Shown here piece after piece: positions 49,711-63,060 of a stretch of 64,000 nucleotides of DNA. The position numbers were made by a program, and so were the translations under genes. This stretch comes from Psettodes erumei (Eukaryota > Chordata > Actinopteri > Pleuronectiformes > Psettodidae). Each line of letters opens with the position of its first letter. The first letter of the stretch is position 1. A model generated the notes under the pieces. That model saw only the letters and a program-made list of their open reading frames with translations, was not told the origin of the DNA and searched no databases. The stretch spans positions 1,302,001-1,366,000 of the forward strand of contig JAFBJZ010000635.1 of NCBI GenBank assembly GCA_016785225.1, read 5' to 3'.

Positions 49711-50460
49711 ATACTAACCACAAAGTTCTTCTGTTGTCTGTGTTTGTGTGGATATCATTGGACGTCTTAAGTTTATCATCTCTATCTTTGGCTGACCTTG
49801 AATAACTTTTAAATACAGTATGCATGGCATGTGCCTCTGTTATAATTTTGCTGCATCCTGCAAAGATGTATTTTAATCAATGCCCTCCCAGCCTTCCCAG
49901 CTCACACACTTACACCTCATCTTTTTCCCCTCCCTCCCCCTCCCCCTTGTGGCCTCTGGGCATATGGTTTGACTGGGCAAGAGATAAGAGAGATGTGTCA
50001 GCCTGTGGTACTGAACAAACACATCTTTCATTTCTTCTTTTCTTCCTCCCCTACTTTGACTCCTCTTCCCTGCCCTGCTCCTTTCTCCTCTCCCCCCTTT
50101 TTTTTAAAAATTCCCTCTCTCTCCTCTCCCAGATCTCCTCACCTCTTTCGTCTCTGTGACGGCTGGGTACAATTAGGAGCAAAAAGCCTTTCGTCTTGTC
50201 GCGGAGAGAAGACGTTATATTTGCGGGTGATGGAGAGGGGCGGAGAGGAAGAGAATGGGCTTCAGATGCTCTCAAGGAGTGTAGATGAGGGGGGAAATGA
50301 GGGGCAAGGGGAGAAGAGACAGATCTCCTCTCGCTGAATGAAAGGCCCTCTTTCCTCTCTGGTAGGGCACATCAGAGGCATGCGCTCCGCCACTTTATGG
50401 AGGGAAAAGTGGTTTCCACCAAACTCTGCTTCCATTTATCTTTGGCTCAGTCTCTCTCTG

Positions 50461-50494
50461 CCCCCCCCCCCACACACACACACACACACACACA
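50461..50494. repeat. poly(C)-(CA)n compound repeat
   Basis: Eleven C followed by about 12 CA units. Confidence 0.95.
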
Positions 50495-53400
50495 CCCACA
50501 CGCACACCCCCATCCGCACGCGCTCACATTTGTGCGGCACATGCACGCACATGCACATTCTGTACGCATGCTGGATTTGCTTTGATTCCTGATTGCTTTG
50601 GTTTCTGCAGTGGCTTGATCAGGTTACTGTTCAAACTCTGTGCCAAGCCAGTGTGTGTGTGCGTGTGCGTTTAAATGTGTTGATGGTTCCTCAGCCAGTG
50701 GTGGGAATAGCACAGTTTCAGCTGCTATTATTAGCCCACTGTTCCACAGGCCTGAATCTTTCCCCTGTCTCCTGCCTGACACCAGCATTTCATTATTATC
50801 TGGCCCCAGCGCAGGAACGTCAACGCTATCACAGCGAGCAATGGGGAGGACAGACCTCGCTTTCATTCCAACACTGGCTTTTTATAGGCTCTGCTACTCT
50901 TGCAGACATTGTGTTAGTCAGTGTGTCAAGGACTTGGGGTGTAATAGTTCCCAGAGCCAGGCGACACACTTATTTAGGCGTTCACTCTGTTCTTCAATGC
51001 CAGCATACATTTGGCAGACGCACCCCTTGACCAATGAGCATTTCAAGGGCACAGTCCTGGCTGTGGTCCACGCACATCACACTCTGATCACTTGAGTGTA
51101 GTCACCACTCCTACATATGAGGACAAATGCATACGCACAAAAACACATGCGCAAAGCACCCGGTCCACAACCCCCCACCTGACTGTCAGCCCCACAAACT
51201 GTCTTCCATTACAGATAAGTGCAGCAGTGATATTGACAAGGTCATGATGGACCATAGCTGCCTTGACCTTTGAGACTACTATCCATTTGACCAACCAGAT
51301 GGTCAGAGAGAGAGAAGGGTTTACTTTTCAGGAAAAAAAAAAAAAATTGTTCTTTTAAAAAAAAACTTACTTTTCACTGAAGGTCAGAAATGGCATGGAG
51401 ACTATAGAAGGAAATAGATGTGAAGATTGTCGGAGTGAAAGGTCTTTGGCCTGCTGTTGAGGAAAAGAAGTATAAATAATTAATATAAATAAATAATTTC
51501 AAGGACTGTAAAAGATGCTAGATCAGTGCTGCGAACCAGAGTCTGAGGAATTTCCCTTGTTAATCACTAATGTGTGTTTATGTTTGAAAGTGTGCATGTG
51601 CGACTATGTGCGTGGATGTTTTGATTGCGTGTGAGCGGAATGACTCTGAACAAAAATAAACCTCCAGTGAAAAGCGTCTGCCACAGAACGAAGTTGTACT
51701 ATAGTCTTTCTTCTCCCTTGTGTTTAATTTCTGACCCGAGACCAGAGAGATGTTAGTTTAGCAATGCTGTAGATCTGTCCCCTGAGCTCCGGAGCCGACC
51801 TGGGACAAGAGGATGATGATTACGGGGATTCTGTGTGACGGGTCCTTTGTGGTTTTTAACTCTGACCCTGGATCAGTGTGAGTTCTGAAGTTCAGGCTAT
51901 GGAATGTAGGAAATTAAACCGATCATACTGTCAACAGTTTTCTCCAAGACATGTACTATAATACTAACAATACTGCTATAATAATAAAGATTGACATATA
52001 TTTTTGGGTAATATTCTTCAAACCTTCCTCAAAGTTGTTTTTTCATAGTTGTTATAATTCAATCAGTGACTAATATAAGTTTGCTTATTGCTCGTTGGAT
52101 ATCTGGTTCTTTCGCTCACACTCTTAAAAAAAAAAATCATTTGTTCAACAGGCACACACACATACCCTCTCTCATGTAGAGGATGTGAGCTGTTAGCCAC
52201 GGTTCCCTTTGTCATTTCATCAGCCTTTATTTCGGGTGTGAATTTATGTGAAATAGTAGCAGGAATAACACCAGGAAAGAATCTGCGGGGGGAACCACAT
52301 TTCCTCTTCCTGTTACAATACTAAGCTTTTATTGTTCCAGCAGAGGCAGAGGAGGTGGTAATGGCTGGTAGTGTTGGGGTTCAGTTAAATCCTGGAGCTG
52401 CTGGTCATGTCACTCATGAGGTGCCGCAGCGCGAGGATCTGATGCCGGCTAATGGGCTGAAACGGCTCAATGTAAATGTCACTGGCCTGCTGGGTGGTCA
52501 TATTTGTCAGGTGGGATATAAACCCAACTGGTGCTGAGAAGGTTTTGGGATGGATCCAGAAAAGAAGTCCTTAGCTGGCCCTCAGACTCCTTGGAAAGAT
52601 ATGAAAAGATTGGTCAGGGAAATTGTTCCTCAGTCTGTAAGCCTCTGTAACTGGCACTCCAAGGGACAGGGTTTGGCTTTAATTGTTTTAAGGGACATAC
52701 ATGTGCATTTTACCTCTTTTAGTTTTATTTTTAGTTCATTTTTACCATATACCATATTTTCAATAATTTCTTCATTTTGGTCCAATTTGTTTAATCTGTC
52801 ATACTGTCAGTACAATGTAAGCCTTCTTTAAGGCTCGGTATTTAACATGCAATGTGATGTGAAATTCTTGCCATGATTCCGTACAATTAATATGTGGATC
52901 TTATATTCATTAGTTATGTTAGGCCTCATTATCGTAAATGGTTGTGATTGGTTGCCTTAATACTTTTAGACAGTATGACCATGACGCAGATATCAAATGC
53001 CATTCTGTATGATATTACAAATGTCTAAAAGTCAACTTGATGAATCTTGTGGATACCCTGGAAATAGTTGTTAGTACAAGTAACAAATAATGGTAAGAAT
53101 TCTAAATCCATACAGAAAATGTATGAAAATGGACATCTTGTGGTATGGATATCTTCTTCAGTTTGAAATGACAGAAAGCCAAAATAAACATGTGGTTGAA
53201 GTCAAACATCTAGCTAGCAAGTGCATAGATACTGTAATACTGCACTCACTGTGAGGTTGGAGTTGGGAGGAAATTTCTTAGGTCATAGTCTATTTGTCTC
53301 TTTATTAATACTATAAAAAAGTTTGTTTTTTTTGTCTTGTGTGTGTGTGGCTTATTTTCATATACCTCAGTTGTATCATTCTTATCTGTCATCTGCCCAC

Positions 53401-53718
53401 AAGTCCCAACCTCATGAATGCTACACCACACTTACCACAATACTGCAACCTATGGCCCCCACCAAAGGGTCAAAGTTCACCTGTTTCTGATCTGACCTCT
53501 GCTTGACCTTTTCTGATGTGATTGACCACTCAAATAAAGGAACCCCAGTGGCCAGTGGCCACCGAGGTTCTGGGCTATCCGTTAGTCACAATGGGGGCAG
53601 ATAGGGGGAAAGGTTTCCGGTTCAGGGGTCAGGGAGATGCCACATGCTCGGTCGTCTGTCCCGCGGCTCATCCCTCTCGGATGACAGCGGACGGACTTTG
53701 AGAGAGCTCTGCCCAGTA

Positions 53719-53745
53719 CCCCCCCCCCACACACACACACACACA
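53719..53745. repeat. poly(C)-(CA)n compound repeat
   Basis: A C run followed by about nine CA units. Confidence 0.95.
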
Positions 53746-54146
53746 TGCGTACTTATGACCCATCACTTGCAGATGGACACGATTCATTCAGGCTATCAGT
53801 TCCCCCTGACGAGGATGGGATGTGACTAAGGGGAGGGTCCAACTTGGACCAAGTGAGGAAAAAGTCCTGCTCAAAATTTTCTTTGGCTTTCTATGGCACG
53901 GTGTGGATAGTGTCATGCTTTATCTTATCAAAAATATCATTTATTATAGTGGTTTTGTTTACCTTGTCTTTGCTTTTTTATACATTTCCATGAAGATCCC
54001 TTAAAACAAATTAAAAGAGTTTGATGTACAGTGGAAACATTTTCTGCACCCCTGATGGATCATCACTTTTGTATGAAAAGTCAAATTTTAAATCTTCAAC
54101 ACTAAATATCACAGGTATCTGTTTTTTAGATCTGTTTTTCCTGGCT

Positions 54147-54148
<2 letters not shown>

Positions 54149-54210
<62 letters not shown>
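54149..54210. repeat. (CA)31 microsatellite, longest in the window
   Basis: Thirty-one uninterrupted CA units; likely highly polymorphic and able to adopt Z-DNA. Confidence 0.97.
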
Positions 54211-54212
<2 letters not shown>

Positions 54213-57200
54213 ACACAAATACAGACACATATAGAGTGGAGGTGACCCTGTCCAGACGGGATATAGGGTTCAGTTCCATGGCAAAGCGCCGGTGTTACTG
54301 CTGAGGAGGTGAAATGTGAGCCAGCTCGCTGTCCTGGATCGATAGACTCGCCTCTGCTGCTGTCCCGCGAGTCTGCTCGCTCTCTATCACTGTCACCGCT
54401 CCTCGTCTCTCTCTCTTCCTCCCACAGAGCTCTCGCTGTCTCTTCTCATCTTCACTTGTTTCTTTCCTTCTTCTTGTCTGCCCGTCTCTTTCCACAGTAT
54501 ACTCTTACTATGGTGCCAAAGCTAGCGATTACCAGTTAGACAACACAAACACAGGCCATATCAATGTGCAACAGTTATTGATAATTGCTTATATATGAGT
54601 GTTCTGAGATGATGTAACCTTACATGATATTAATTACCGGAGAATATTTGTATGTGAATGAATGAACATATTTTCATATGTCTGCTCATATCTGGCTTTT
54701 TTGTTCTTCTTTCATCCTGCCTCACCTCTGCCCTCCTTCTTCTCTTCTTATCTATCTTCCTCTCTTTTTCTTTGTCTTTTTCTCCTATCGATCCACTGCA
54801 GAAGCAACTGGTCTGTCTTCCTCCTGCAGCTTTTATTTGTAAGGATTTAACTAGTGTGTGTGTTTGTATGTGTGTGATGACTGGTAAACAAGAAGTTCAC
54901 TGAGGAGGCAGCCTGCAAGACATACTGTGACTCTGGTTTGTGTGCTGGTCTTTGTATGTGTACATGTGCTGATGTACTTGTGATTGTTAAGTTTAGAGCT
55001 ATAGGCTATAGAGAAGGCATTGTGTCAGTGTACGTGTGTGTATGTGTGTGTGGCGATATGCATAGCCACATTCCCTTCATTATCACTTGGGGAACACTTT
55101 GCCCCGGCACGGCCATGACTGCGACCCTGTGTTCCCGAGCTCCAATATGAAAAGAAGGGAGAATTCCAGCCAGGAGGATTTTTCCTGTAAACGTCCTCCT
55201 CTGGGTGAGAGCCATCAATCCGCCTCTGGCAGTGTTCCGCCCGGAAACAAGGATCACGTCCAGTCAAAACAGGCCAGTGTTTGGTTTCCACCGCAGAACA
55301 CGGTTGGACGCCAGTGGCAAGACCCTTACTGTGAGTGTGCATGTGTGAGAAAAGGAGCGAGAACCTCTGCTCTCTTGTACAAGAGCCGTGAGACACAGGT
55401 GAACACCAAAAGCCCTTGTATCTAATTTGTTAATTCGCCCGGAAGCGAGGAAAACCTTTGACAACCTTACTTTCTAAATGGAGTGAAGCTTTCATCTCTC
55501 AACATCGTAATTGCCTGCCAGTGCCAGTTGCTGGGCTGCACGAACACGGGGAGGATGCCTGGTCTTCTCAACACATGTTACTGTGCTTTTGTAATGAGTT
55601 GAAAACTCCCATCTGTAGCCCGCTCTCTGTTCTCCTTTCTTCTCTGGGTCAGAGACTACAAGCCATTAATCATCACCTGGGTGTGTGACAGCCAGTGTTT
55701 GATTGGAGGTTTGATCGTGGCTCTTTGACAGCTTTCTCTCTTTGGCTAGTGTTGCTAGAGGGTTAAAGGCAGAGTGGTGGCGGGGGTATTGGGGTGTGGG
55801 GGGGTTGAACACACATCACAGGGAGCATAATTGGCCGTGAGTGAGCGCTTACTGGATCAGCAGCGAGCTCCCTGACTGAGCAGTGTGTGTCAGCCGCCTT
55901 GGACCCCCTCCAAGCAGCCGGGGATATTTTTAATTTACCTCCGACATCAGGTCTCAGGAATGTACCCCCCGCCGCCAGCACCCCCCAAACCTATAGATAC
56001 CATGCTACACCCCCTCACCCCCTCTCCCTTTCATTCACTCTTGTTCTGCTTCCCATTATCTTTATTTGAAATGCAGATCTATATTGACTCATCAGAAACA
56101 CATGTTAGCGACACACGTGCATATGTGTGGATAGTACATACGTAGGTACATGCATGCACACATACACACATGAGCTTTTATGCACGCAAATTCACTTACT
56201 TTCAGTTTGAAAGCTGATATGTGGGTTCACTGTAAAATAGGCCCAAGGTGCTCTCCGGAAATACTTGGAAGTAGAGCCAGGGTGCATGTTGTTTTATCCC
56301 GTGCTGTCGGGTCACCAGAGTTCAGACTTTCTTCACAGGCATACCTCTCTGATTGATCTGGATCTGAACCAAGGAATGGTTCTGCCCTTAGGTACAGTAG
56401 GACGAGTCGGTTACTAACGCACAACCAGGTTGGCCCTGGTCGGATGCCTGCTGAAGGGGGCCCTGCTGATCAAGCACAGGCCTGCCCTGGCTTCTACCCT
56501 GGTCTTTCATTTCGACAACAGCAGCGGGATGTTATAATGGCTCCTTTGGTTTTGATTTTGCCACGTGACGTCTTTTTTTGGACTCTCAACAAAGCGATGG
56601 TACCATGATGTAAACAGCTCTGTCTTGTTCCATACCAAGGCCCCAATACCATTACTTTTGAGATACTTGTAACAGGAAGTGTTTCTCTCCCCCCTCACTA
56701 ATTATGCCCCCGGGAAACAAGGCTTCTAGGAACCAACTAGTTTCTCTCATACATAAACATACAAGTCAGTGCAGAAATGTCTTGTTTATATGTTGAAAGT
56801 TGCAGGAAGGCAGACTTCAGATTGAACAGTAAGTGTGCGTGATTGCACTTTGAGAAATATGACAGTGCGAGTGTTAATCTGACACTGTGTTGACAGGGCT
56901 GCCCTGTACCAGGGAGGCTGAGAACATTTTGAGGATCAAAAGGTGAGGAAAGGCTTACATTTTCCTCGAATCCCACCATCAAGGTTACAGGGAGGTGAGC
57001 TTTGGCAGGGTTCACTGCCAAGGTCTGGAAGTTTGTGTGTGCCTGTGTGCGTTTGTGTGTGCCCTGGCTCTGTCTTTATGAACATCCACCTGAGTAGAGG
57101 CTGTTTCCGCTGTCACGGTAAATTCCTGTGTAGCTCTCACAGTGTCAGCGCCGGCAGCAGCGGGCTGTCTTTGGGGTGGTCGCACTCAAGAGGCCTCCTG

Positions 57201-58194
57201 TTTCATAGCTCCTCGGGTCCCCCCCCCCCGCCATGCTTGCCCAAAATAAAGAGCCTCTCTGTCTTTGTGCTCTGGAAACATCAGTGATATACTTAAGCCA
57301 AGTAGCTTGTGTTTCGACTGCCAACACAGATATAGGTCATAACTCTATCGTGGTGGACGTGTGTATATTTGCAAAATGAAGATGATTTTGAGTTTGTCTA
57401 TAAATCTTAATATAATATATAAGTAGAAAATCATTTCATTGCAGTAGCCTAAAGACTACCAAAGTAGGCAAAATCTGTGGATGGTCAAACATATAATCAT
57501 GCATCCAAAAAAAATTGAATATTGGGAAAAGGTTCAGTATTTACCATCATCAAAATTAATACAAAAGTTTGAAATGTTTCACTTTCACAGTGGTAAGAGT
57601 GTAGAATATATGAACTTTTACCTGTTTTGGAAGAAATTACAAAAAAACCTTTTGAAGTACACTGTAAAAAGAGTAGGTCAAAAAAGTCATAGTAACCTTT
57701 ATTTAAGGAGTATTGAGTATTGAGTCACTTGGTTGTCACACTCAAAACCCATAAATCTGCAAAGAGAAAACGTAATAGCTCACTGTGTTTGTTAATTTTT
57801 GCAGTATATTGTTCCGGTAAAGCTCTTTGCTATCAGGTGTAAGCAAGAAGATGAATTGCGCTTTAATAATTCATGCATGGTACATTAATATCCAAATAAT
57901 CCATATTCATATCATTAGATAGAATGATGCAGTGGCCTATATTTTCTTTCATTTTTTTAGATAGGGAATTTTTGCAGTGTATCATCAAGGTGCCCTTGGT
58001 AAAGGCACTTAGCTACCAGCTGCTAAGAGTCGCTCAGTGGCCAGTAAATGAGGACTGGTTGTACTGGTTTTCAGCACATAGAACCACAGGACATTCCATA
58101 CATGAATACGCTATGATCTTGACTGTCACATCATTTCAGCACAAGGTCCCACGACTTGGTGCTCCAGTTCAGAAGCACTGTGCATCCGATTAGA

Positions 58195-58320
58195 GGGGGA
58201 TAGTGATCTCCAGCCAATTAGGATTCAAGAACCTGGTAATTGGTGGTCTCCTTTTGTCACAGCCTTCATTATCCTAATCATGGCGGGTGGAGGAGCCACT
58301 AATGTGCATATGTGGGCAAT
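58195..58320. promoter_or_regulatory. possible enhancer, homeodomain-motif cluster
   Basis: Within about 120 bases are CCAATTAGG, GTAATTGG, CATTATCCTAATCA and a CTTTTGTCACAG block, several homeodomain-type cores with no reading frame and no repeat. Conservation is an inference from style only. Confidence 0.3.
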
Positions 58321-58596
58321 AAGTGTTTTATTGTTTTTGTGAACTGGGCTGTGGAGGGGAATTGAATGTGTGATGAGGGAGAAGTGGGGGAGGAGAAGGA
58401 AGGCTTGGATGCTGTTATCTAATACGTGTTCAGGCTGATTTTTCCACCTGCAGATATAACAAAGCCACCCGAGCTCAGTGAGGGAGGGGCCTCCACAAAT
58501 TAATTTTCCATTTCTGTTCTCTTTGTCTTTAGCTCCTTTTTATTTGTCATTCGAACACAGCGTACAGCGCTTCCGCTTGCCCTCTGACCCCCCCAC

Positions 58597-58619
58597 CACA
58601 CACACACACACACACACAC
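58597..58619. repeat. (CA)n microsatellite
   Basis: About 11 CA units after a C-rich lead. Confidence 0.9.
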
Positions 58620-61600
58620 TCCTCTAAAATCTCACCTCAGCCTTGTCTTTCTCCATCTCACCATCCCTGCCTCCCTTGCTTTCTCTCTCTCAAGCCCTTT
58701 GTCCTATACATCAGTGCATGCAGTAATGCTATAGATGCATGACGTCACTCTGGCGGTTGCACTCATTACTGTAATAGCCTGGCGCGCTCTGCTTGGGGAG
58801 GGGAGGCCAGACAGATTTTTACTGCTGTAGACTGCATAGGTAGTAGATCGTCTCCCTTTGTCTGTCTCACCCCCAGCTCTCTTTGAGCCTTTGTCTTCAA
58901 GCCTACCTTTCTTTGTTGCCTTTGTCTTTTACTTTCACTCACATTTGTTCTGCTATTCCTTTATTTTTTCTCTAGCCATATCTCTATTGTCCTACCCTCA
59001 CCATCCCCACCACCATACAGTGGTTTTGTTAAACCCTCCATGCCTTGGGACACACACACACATACACACACATCTCTTCTTCCTGTCTCTCATGGCAGTT
59101 GGTTCAGTGTGAGTGATGGAGCCTGCTCTTCGCCACATAGTGCACTAATAACGACGGCCCCGTGGTCTGATGTGCAGGACGTCTTCCGCCGCTAGGACCC
59201 CTCTGGGAGGTGTCAGTACCACTCCGGGATGGGGTGTGTGTATATATGCGCATATGGTCCCTCGTGCGTGTGTGTTTCACTGGTAATGCAATGTAAATAT
59301 CAATCACAGCGGAGGAGAAAATGGAAGATCAAAGCCCACGGGATATGGGAGAGTGGACCACTGTGTCTAAATGTGTCTGGCCTGCAATATCGATGATGAG
59401 CAGGAGAAAATCCTGCGGGGCCCTGATTCCTCAACTATGAAGTTAACGGACGCAGTTGATGAGAGCATTAGTGTGGCTGCTGTGTGTGAGTGGCTGTGTG
59501 CTGCTGCAGTTTGCAGGATTACAGCGTCGATTCTATGCATCTGTGAAGTTTCCCTGTGATATAGGAGAAGGGAGGAAAAGCAGTTGAAAAGAAAAATGTG
59601 AGTCGAGCCCCTCAACTCTCAACGGGGCAATGAGAGATGATGGGTGGTGACAATACACCCTTCAACGAAAAATGTGCTTCCTCTCCGCTGGCCCTCCACC
59701 TCTTGTCCCCGGGCCCCCCTCACAGCTGTCTGTACCACGGGGCCCCGGCTTGAGAACCTTCGGAGGCTCCGGGACCCCGCCAAGCTGCCCTCCCCAAAAC
59801 GGAGAGCTGTCACCCTGGGCTGCCTCAACCATTGAGCCCCTCTGCTGGGCCTCTGACCAGGAGCCACGGGAAAAGCATAGGGAAACTGTAGAAGTCTTTT
59901 CGTATGATGTGGCCTGTAGAACATTCTTGATATGAACTGAATGTGACAACAGCAAATTACCGCCAACGAAGGACACGGAGGCCTGAGGGAAGCTATCACA
60001 CACTGGACAGCACAATGACTAGTACAAAGCTACTGTCCTGCTGCATTAGCTGTGTCTAATTTTTATTTTGCTTGCTCTGTCTGTCTCACAGCCTCTCTTT
60101 TTTCCTTTTTTTTCCCTTGCTGCCATCATTACTCCTGTCATGCTGAATGAAGCTGGAGGATGTCAGTTAACGGGACTCATGTGGGCAAACTGTCACTTAC
60201 TGATCTTATGTGTGAATTAATTTCGTATTTCATGCGAGTTCTCCCCAAATGAATGTTGGATTAAGGTTTGGCTTTGCTCACGCCACGCTACAGCAATTGT
60301 TTGTCTGCTATTGATCATAGCCAAGCAGGCATAATCAATCCGTGTAGTCCTTCTACTGCGGCAAAGACACATAAGTAATTTGAGTGTTGCAGGGAAAAAC
60401 TGAGCGGGAAGAAGTCTGACCCCATCTGCTCCTCCACATCATATTGATCCTGTGTTGCTACTGGCAGATTACCATATATGATGCCAGTTGCTCATAATCT
60501 CAGCAATTTGGCAGAGGCACAAACTAGCCCTGGGTGGTCGCCATGACAGTTCACCAAGGGTTATGTAACCCCCTGCTGATGGAGTTGTGATTGGAGACTG
60601 ATAAGGGCATGTGATCCCTGCAGAGGAATTAACACATGCCTCACTTCATCCCTGATCCTGCTTCCACTCAACATAAAGCAAATTACTGCTAACAATCTGC
60701 AGGCAGACAGGCAGCGGCGGCAGCCCAGGCTTCTAGTGCGACAGGGACAATGCCATTGTTCTCCAGCTCCTTCCCTCCCTAACTCCCCCAACAAATTATA
60801 AGTACCCCACTGGGCTCGAAGAAGCCTGTCGGCCTCAATTCCTTGAAACTTTACACATCTAAACCGTCTTCTTAGATGGCCGTGAAAAGAAAAATGTTTC
60901 TCCTTTTTTGTCTTTCCCCTTTTGTCCTCTCAGTCCCCGATTGTCTTCTAATTAATGGTGCTTTTGAGGTTTGTATCCATCACCGACTTTCCCATGCTTC
61001 TGACAGGCTGAGGGCTGATTGGATGGACAGGGCTCTGAGAAGGTGCTGACACAAACAAACACAAAGCAGAGTGGACACCTGTGTAACAAGTAACCAGATT
61101 TGAGAGCTGAAAACAAACAGATTCGGAGTCCCGAGATCCAGGCTTTGTTCAAAGAAGGAACGCATTTTTATTGGGTGGCGGCAACGCTGTGGCTCTATAA
61201 GAGTTTAATATAAATAGATGTGTGTATGCCACTTTGTATTTCCTGAAGGTCACCTCAGCATTCAATGTAGACTGAAAGCAGGTGTGTGTGTGGGGGAGGG
61301 GAGGGGTATTATAGGGCAAAGTAAAGTGATACAGAAATGAAGAGTAAGCACAAACAAAGGCAAACGAGACAGGGAGCGGAGGGTCAGGACAAATTCATTT
61401 TCCATGCATCAAATTCAGAAATGAAATTCATTCATTCACCTGATGGAGACTACACCAGTGTGCATTCCTCATGCTTTAAAGCAAATGTCTTTCCTCTTTT
61501 CGAATATCGTGAAGATCATCTCTGTAGGTGAAGTTTGACGCACATTCTCATGCACTTCTGAAAGAGAACAAACGAGGAACCGAAGGAAGTGCTGCTGTGC

Positions 61601-61929
61601 TATGTGAACCCTTCCACCGCGATCAGCCTACATCAGTGTCTTCTTTGGAGTTCTGTAAGGCCACCCTCACAGTATTGGCCCGCCCTTGACTGTCAGTCTC
61701 ATCACCCCCCCCCATCACTCCTCAAAAATGGATATTGAGTGCAAAGCCTTAACGGGAAAACATGTTAATCTTGCCACCTCAGCACAGCCTTAAAAATTAT
61801 TCAAGCTAGCCTGTCTGGGTCACCTTGTGTTTTCCTTAGTGTTCCTTCACAAGCAGTGAATTGCCCCCCTTTGAACTCAACCTTGGTGCAGAGCAACAAT
61901 ACAAACGTGAATGAATTTGCCTCACAGTT

Positions 61930-62090
61930 GACTATTTGCATATCTATTTAGCCAAGGATGTTCTCATCATATTTCATTGATTAACATATCTGGGAGCTCA
62001 GCTCACTGAGATTAATTAAAGCCATTTATCTGCTAAAGGTCCCCGCTGTGCTTAAGGACATCACCATTTGTCTTTGTGATGATTACTGTT
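61930..62090. promoter_or_regulatory. possible enhancer with POU octamer
   Basis: A perfect octamer ATTTGCAT (61,934-61,941) is followed by TTGATTAA, GATTAATTAAAG and two CTTTGT-type SOX cores (CATTTGTCTTTGTGATG) within 150 bases. POU, SOX and homeodomain sites together are typical of developmental enhancers. Confidence 0.35.
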
Positions 62091-62558
62091 TGGGGCAGAA
62101 GAAAAGATCACTGGTCTTCACTGGCATGCCGTCAAAAGAAAGGAGTCACGACTTTTGATGCAGACAAAGAGATAGTGAAAAAAACCAAGCCTTGGATTTA
62201 AGGTGCCCACACCGATGAAATTCTGTACGTAATTTCACTGAACGTACTATCCTCGCTGAACCTCCTGTTGTTTGCATCGCACCCCTGTCCCCCCCACCCT
62301 TCCCTTCTTTTCTCTTGCATAATAGCTGCTGTGGCTGTGAGCTGGTAGCAGCAGCAATGAGCTCACAGCAGCTCACCCCGCCCACCCAGCCCCTGGTCTG
62401 GGCTCAGCCGTTACTGAAAAGCTGCCAGTATTTCATCATCCTCGCCGTCTCCCCTCGATGACCCCCGTTTCGGCTATACCCCCAGTCGCCTCAGGGTGGC
62501 AGCGCAGCCACATGTTTTTCTTTCCCCGCCAGCCCAGACACATTGTCCTCGTTGACTC

Positions 62559-62582
62559 TGTGTGTGTGTGTGTGTGTGTGTG
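62559..62582. repeat. (GT)n microsatellite
   Basis: About 12 uninterrupted TG units. Confidence 0.95.
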
Positions 62583-62679
62583 TCTCTAACGGCTGGCAGG
62601 AACACCAACCGCCTGGAGTCTGCAACGCTCTCTCTCGTTCTCTGTACAACAGTCTGGCACCGGCTAACACCAAGAGACA

Positions 62680-63060
62680 CCAGGGAGAGAGAAAGAGAGA
62701 GGAAGAGAAAGAAAGAAGGAGGGAGGGGAAGGAGAGAGACTGCGGGGAAAAAAAGGACAAAGAAAAAGGAGGGAGGCAGAATTTAATGCAGGGAGGGGGA
62801 GGAGGAGGAGGAGGAGGAGGTAATGTATAGAATGATGAAGTAAGTGAGAAAGATGTGAGATACAATAGGATGCTCTGGGACCTTGAGGGATTTAGGAAAA
62901 GGATTTAAGAATAGGAAAGGGACTGGGGCAAACGAAGGCAGACAAAGAAATAGACAAATATAGAAAAACAGACAAGGAGCTGATATAGATAGATGAGGTG
63001 AGAGCACAATAGGAAGGGACGAAGAAGAAGAAAGCAAGGCGGAGAAAGTAAAGCAGCAGA
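62680..63060. repeat. polypurine tract including (GGA)n
   Basis: Some 380 bases strongly biased to A and G on the plus strand, densest at 62,680-62,822 with a (GGA)n block at 62,800-62,820. Mirror-symmetric purine runs of this type can form triplex DNA. No reading frame. Confidence 0.85.

Larger units (their letters stand above)
49711..57900. other. gene-free region with polypyrimidine tracts and microsatellites
   Basis: No convincing exons. Pyrimidine-rich segments at about 50,026-50,150 and 54,390-54,790, C/CA runs at 50,461-50,494 and 53,719-53,745, and the longest CA tract of the window at 54,149-54,210. Open frames of 110-150 codons here start at non-ATG codons and read through simple repeats. 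Confidence 0.45.

Noticed and set aside
50051..50337. Ser/Pro-rich and Glu/Arg-rich frames opposite each other near 50.1 kb
   Set aside because: Translation of a polypyrimidine/polypurine tract, not coding.
55087..55425. 112-codon plus-strand frame
   Set aside because: Starts at TTG, no recognisable family, and a similar-length frame occurs opposite; no splice support.
59619..60015. Overlapping 117-126-codon minus-strand frames in a GC-rich patch
   Set aside because: Pro/Gly/Arg-rich composition expected from GC-rich DNA in several frames at once; no family features.
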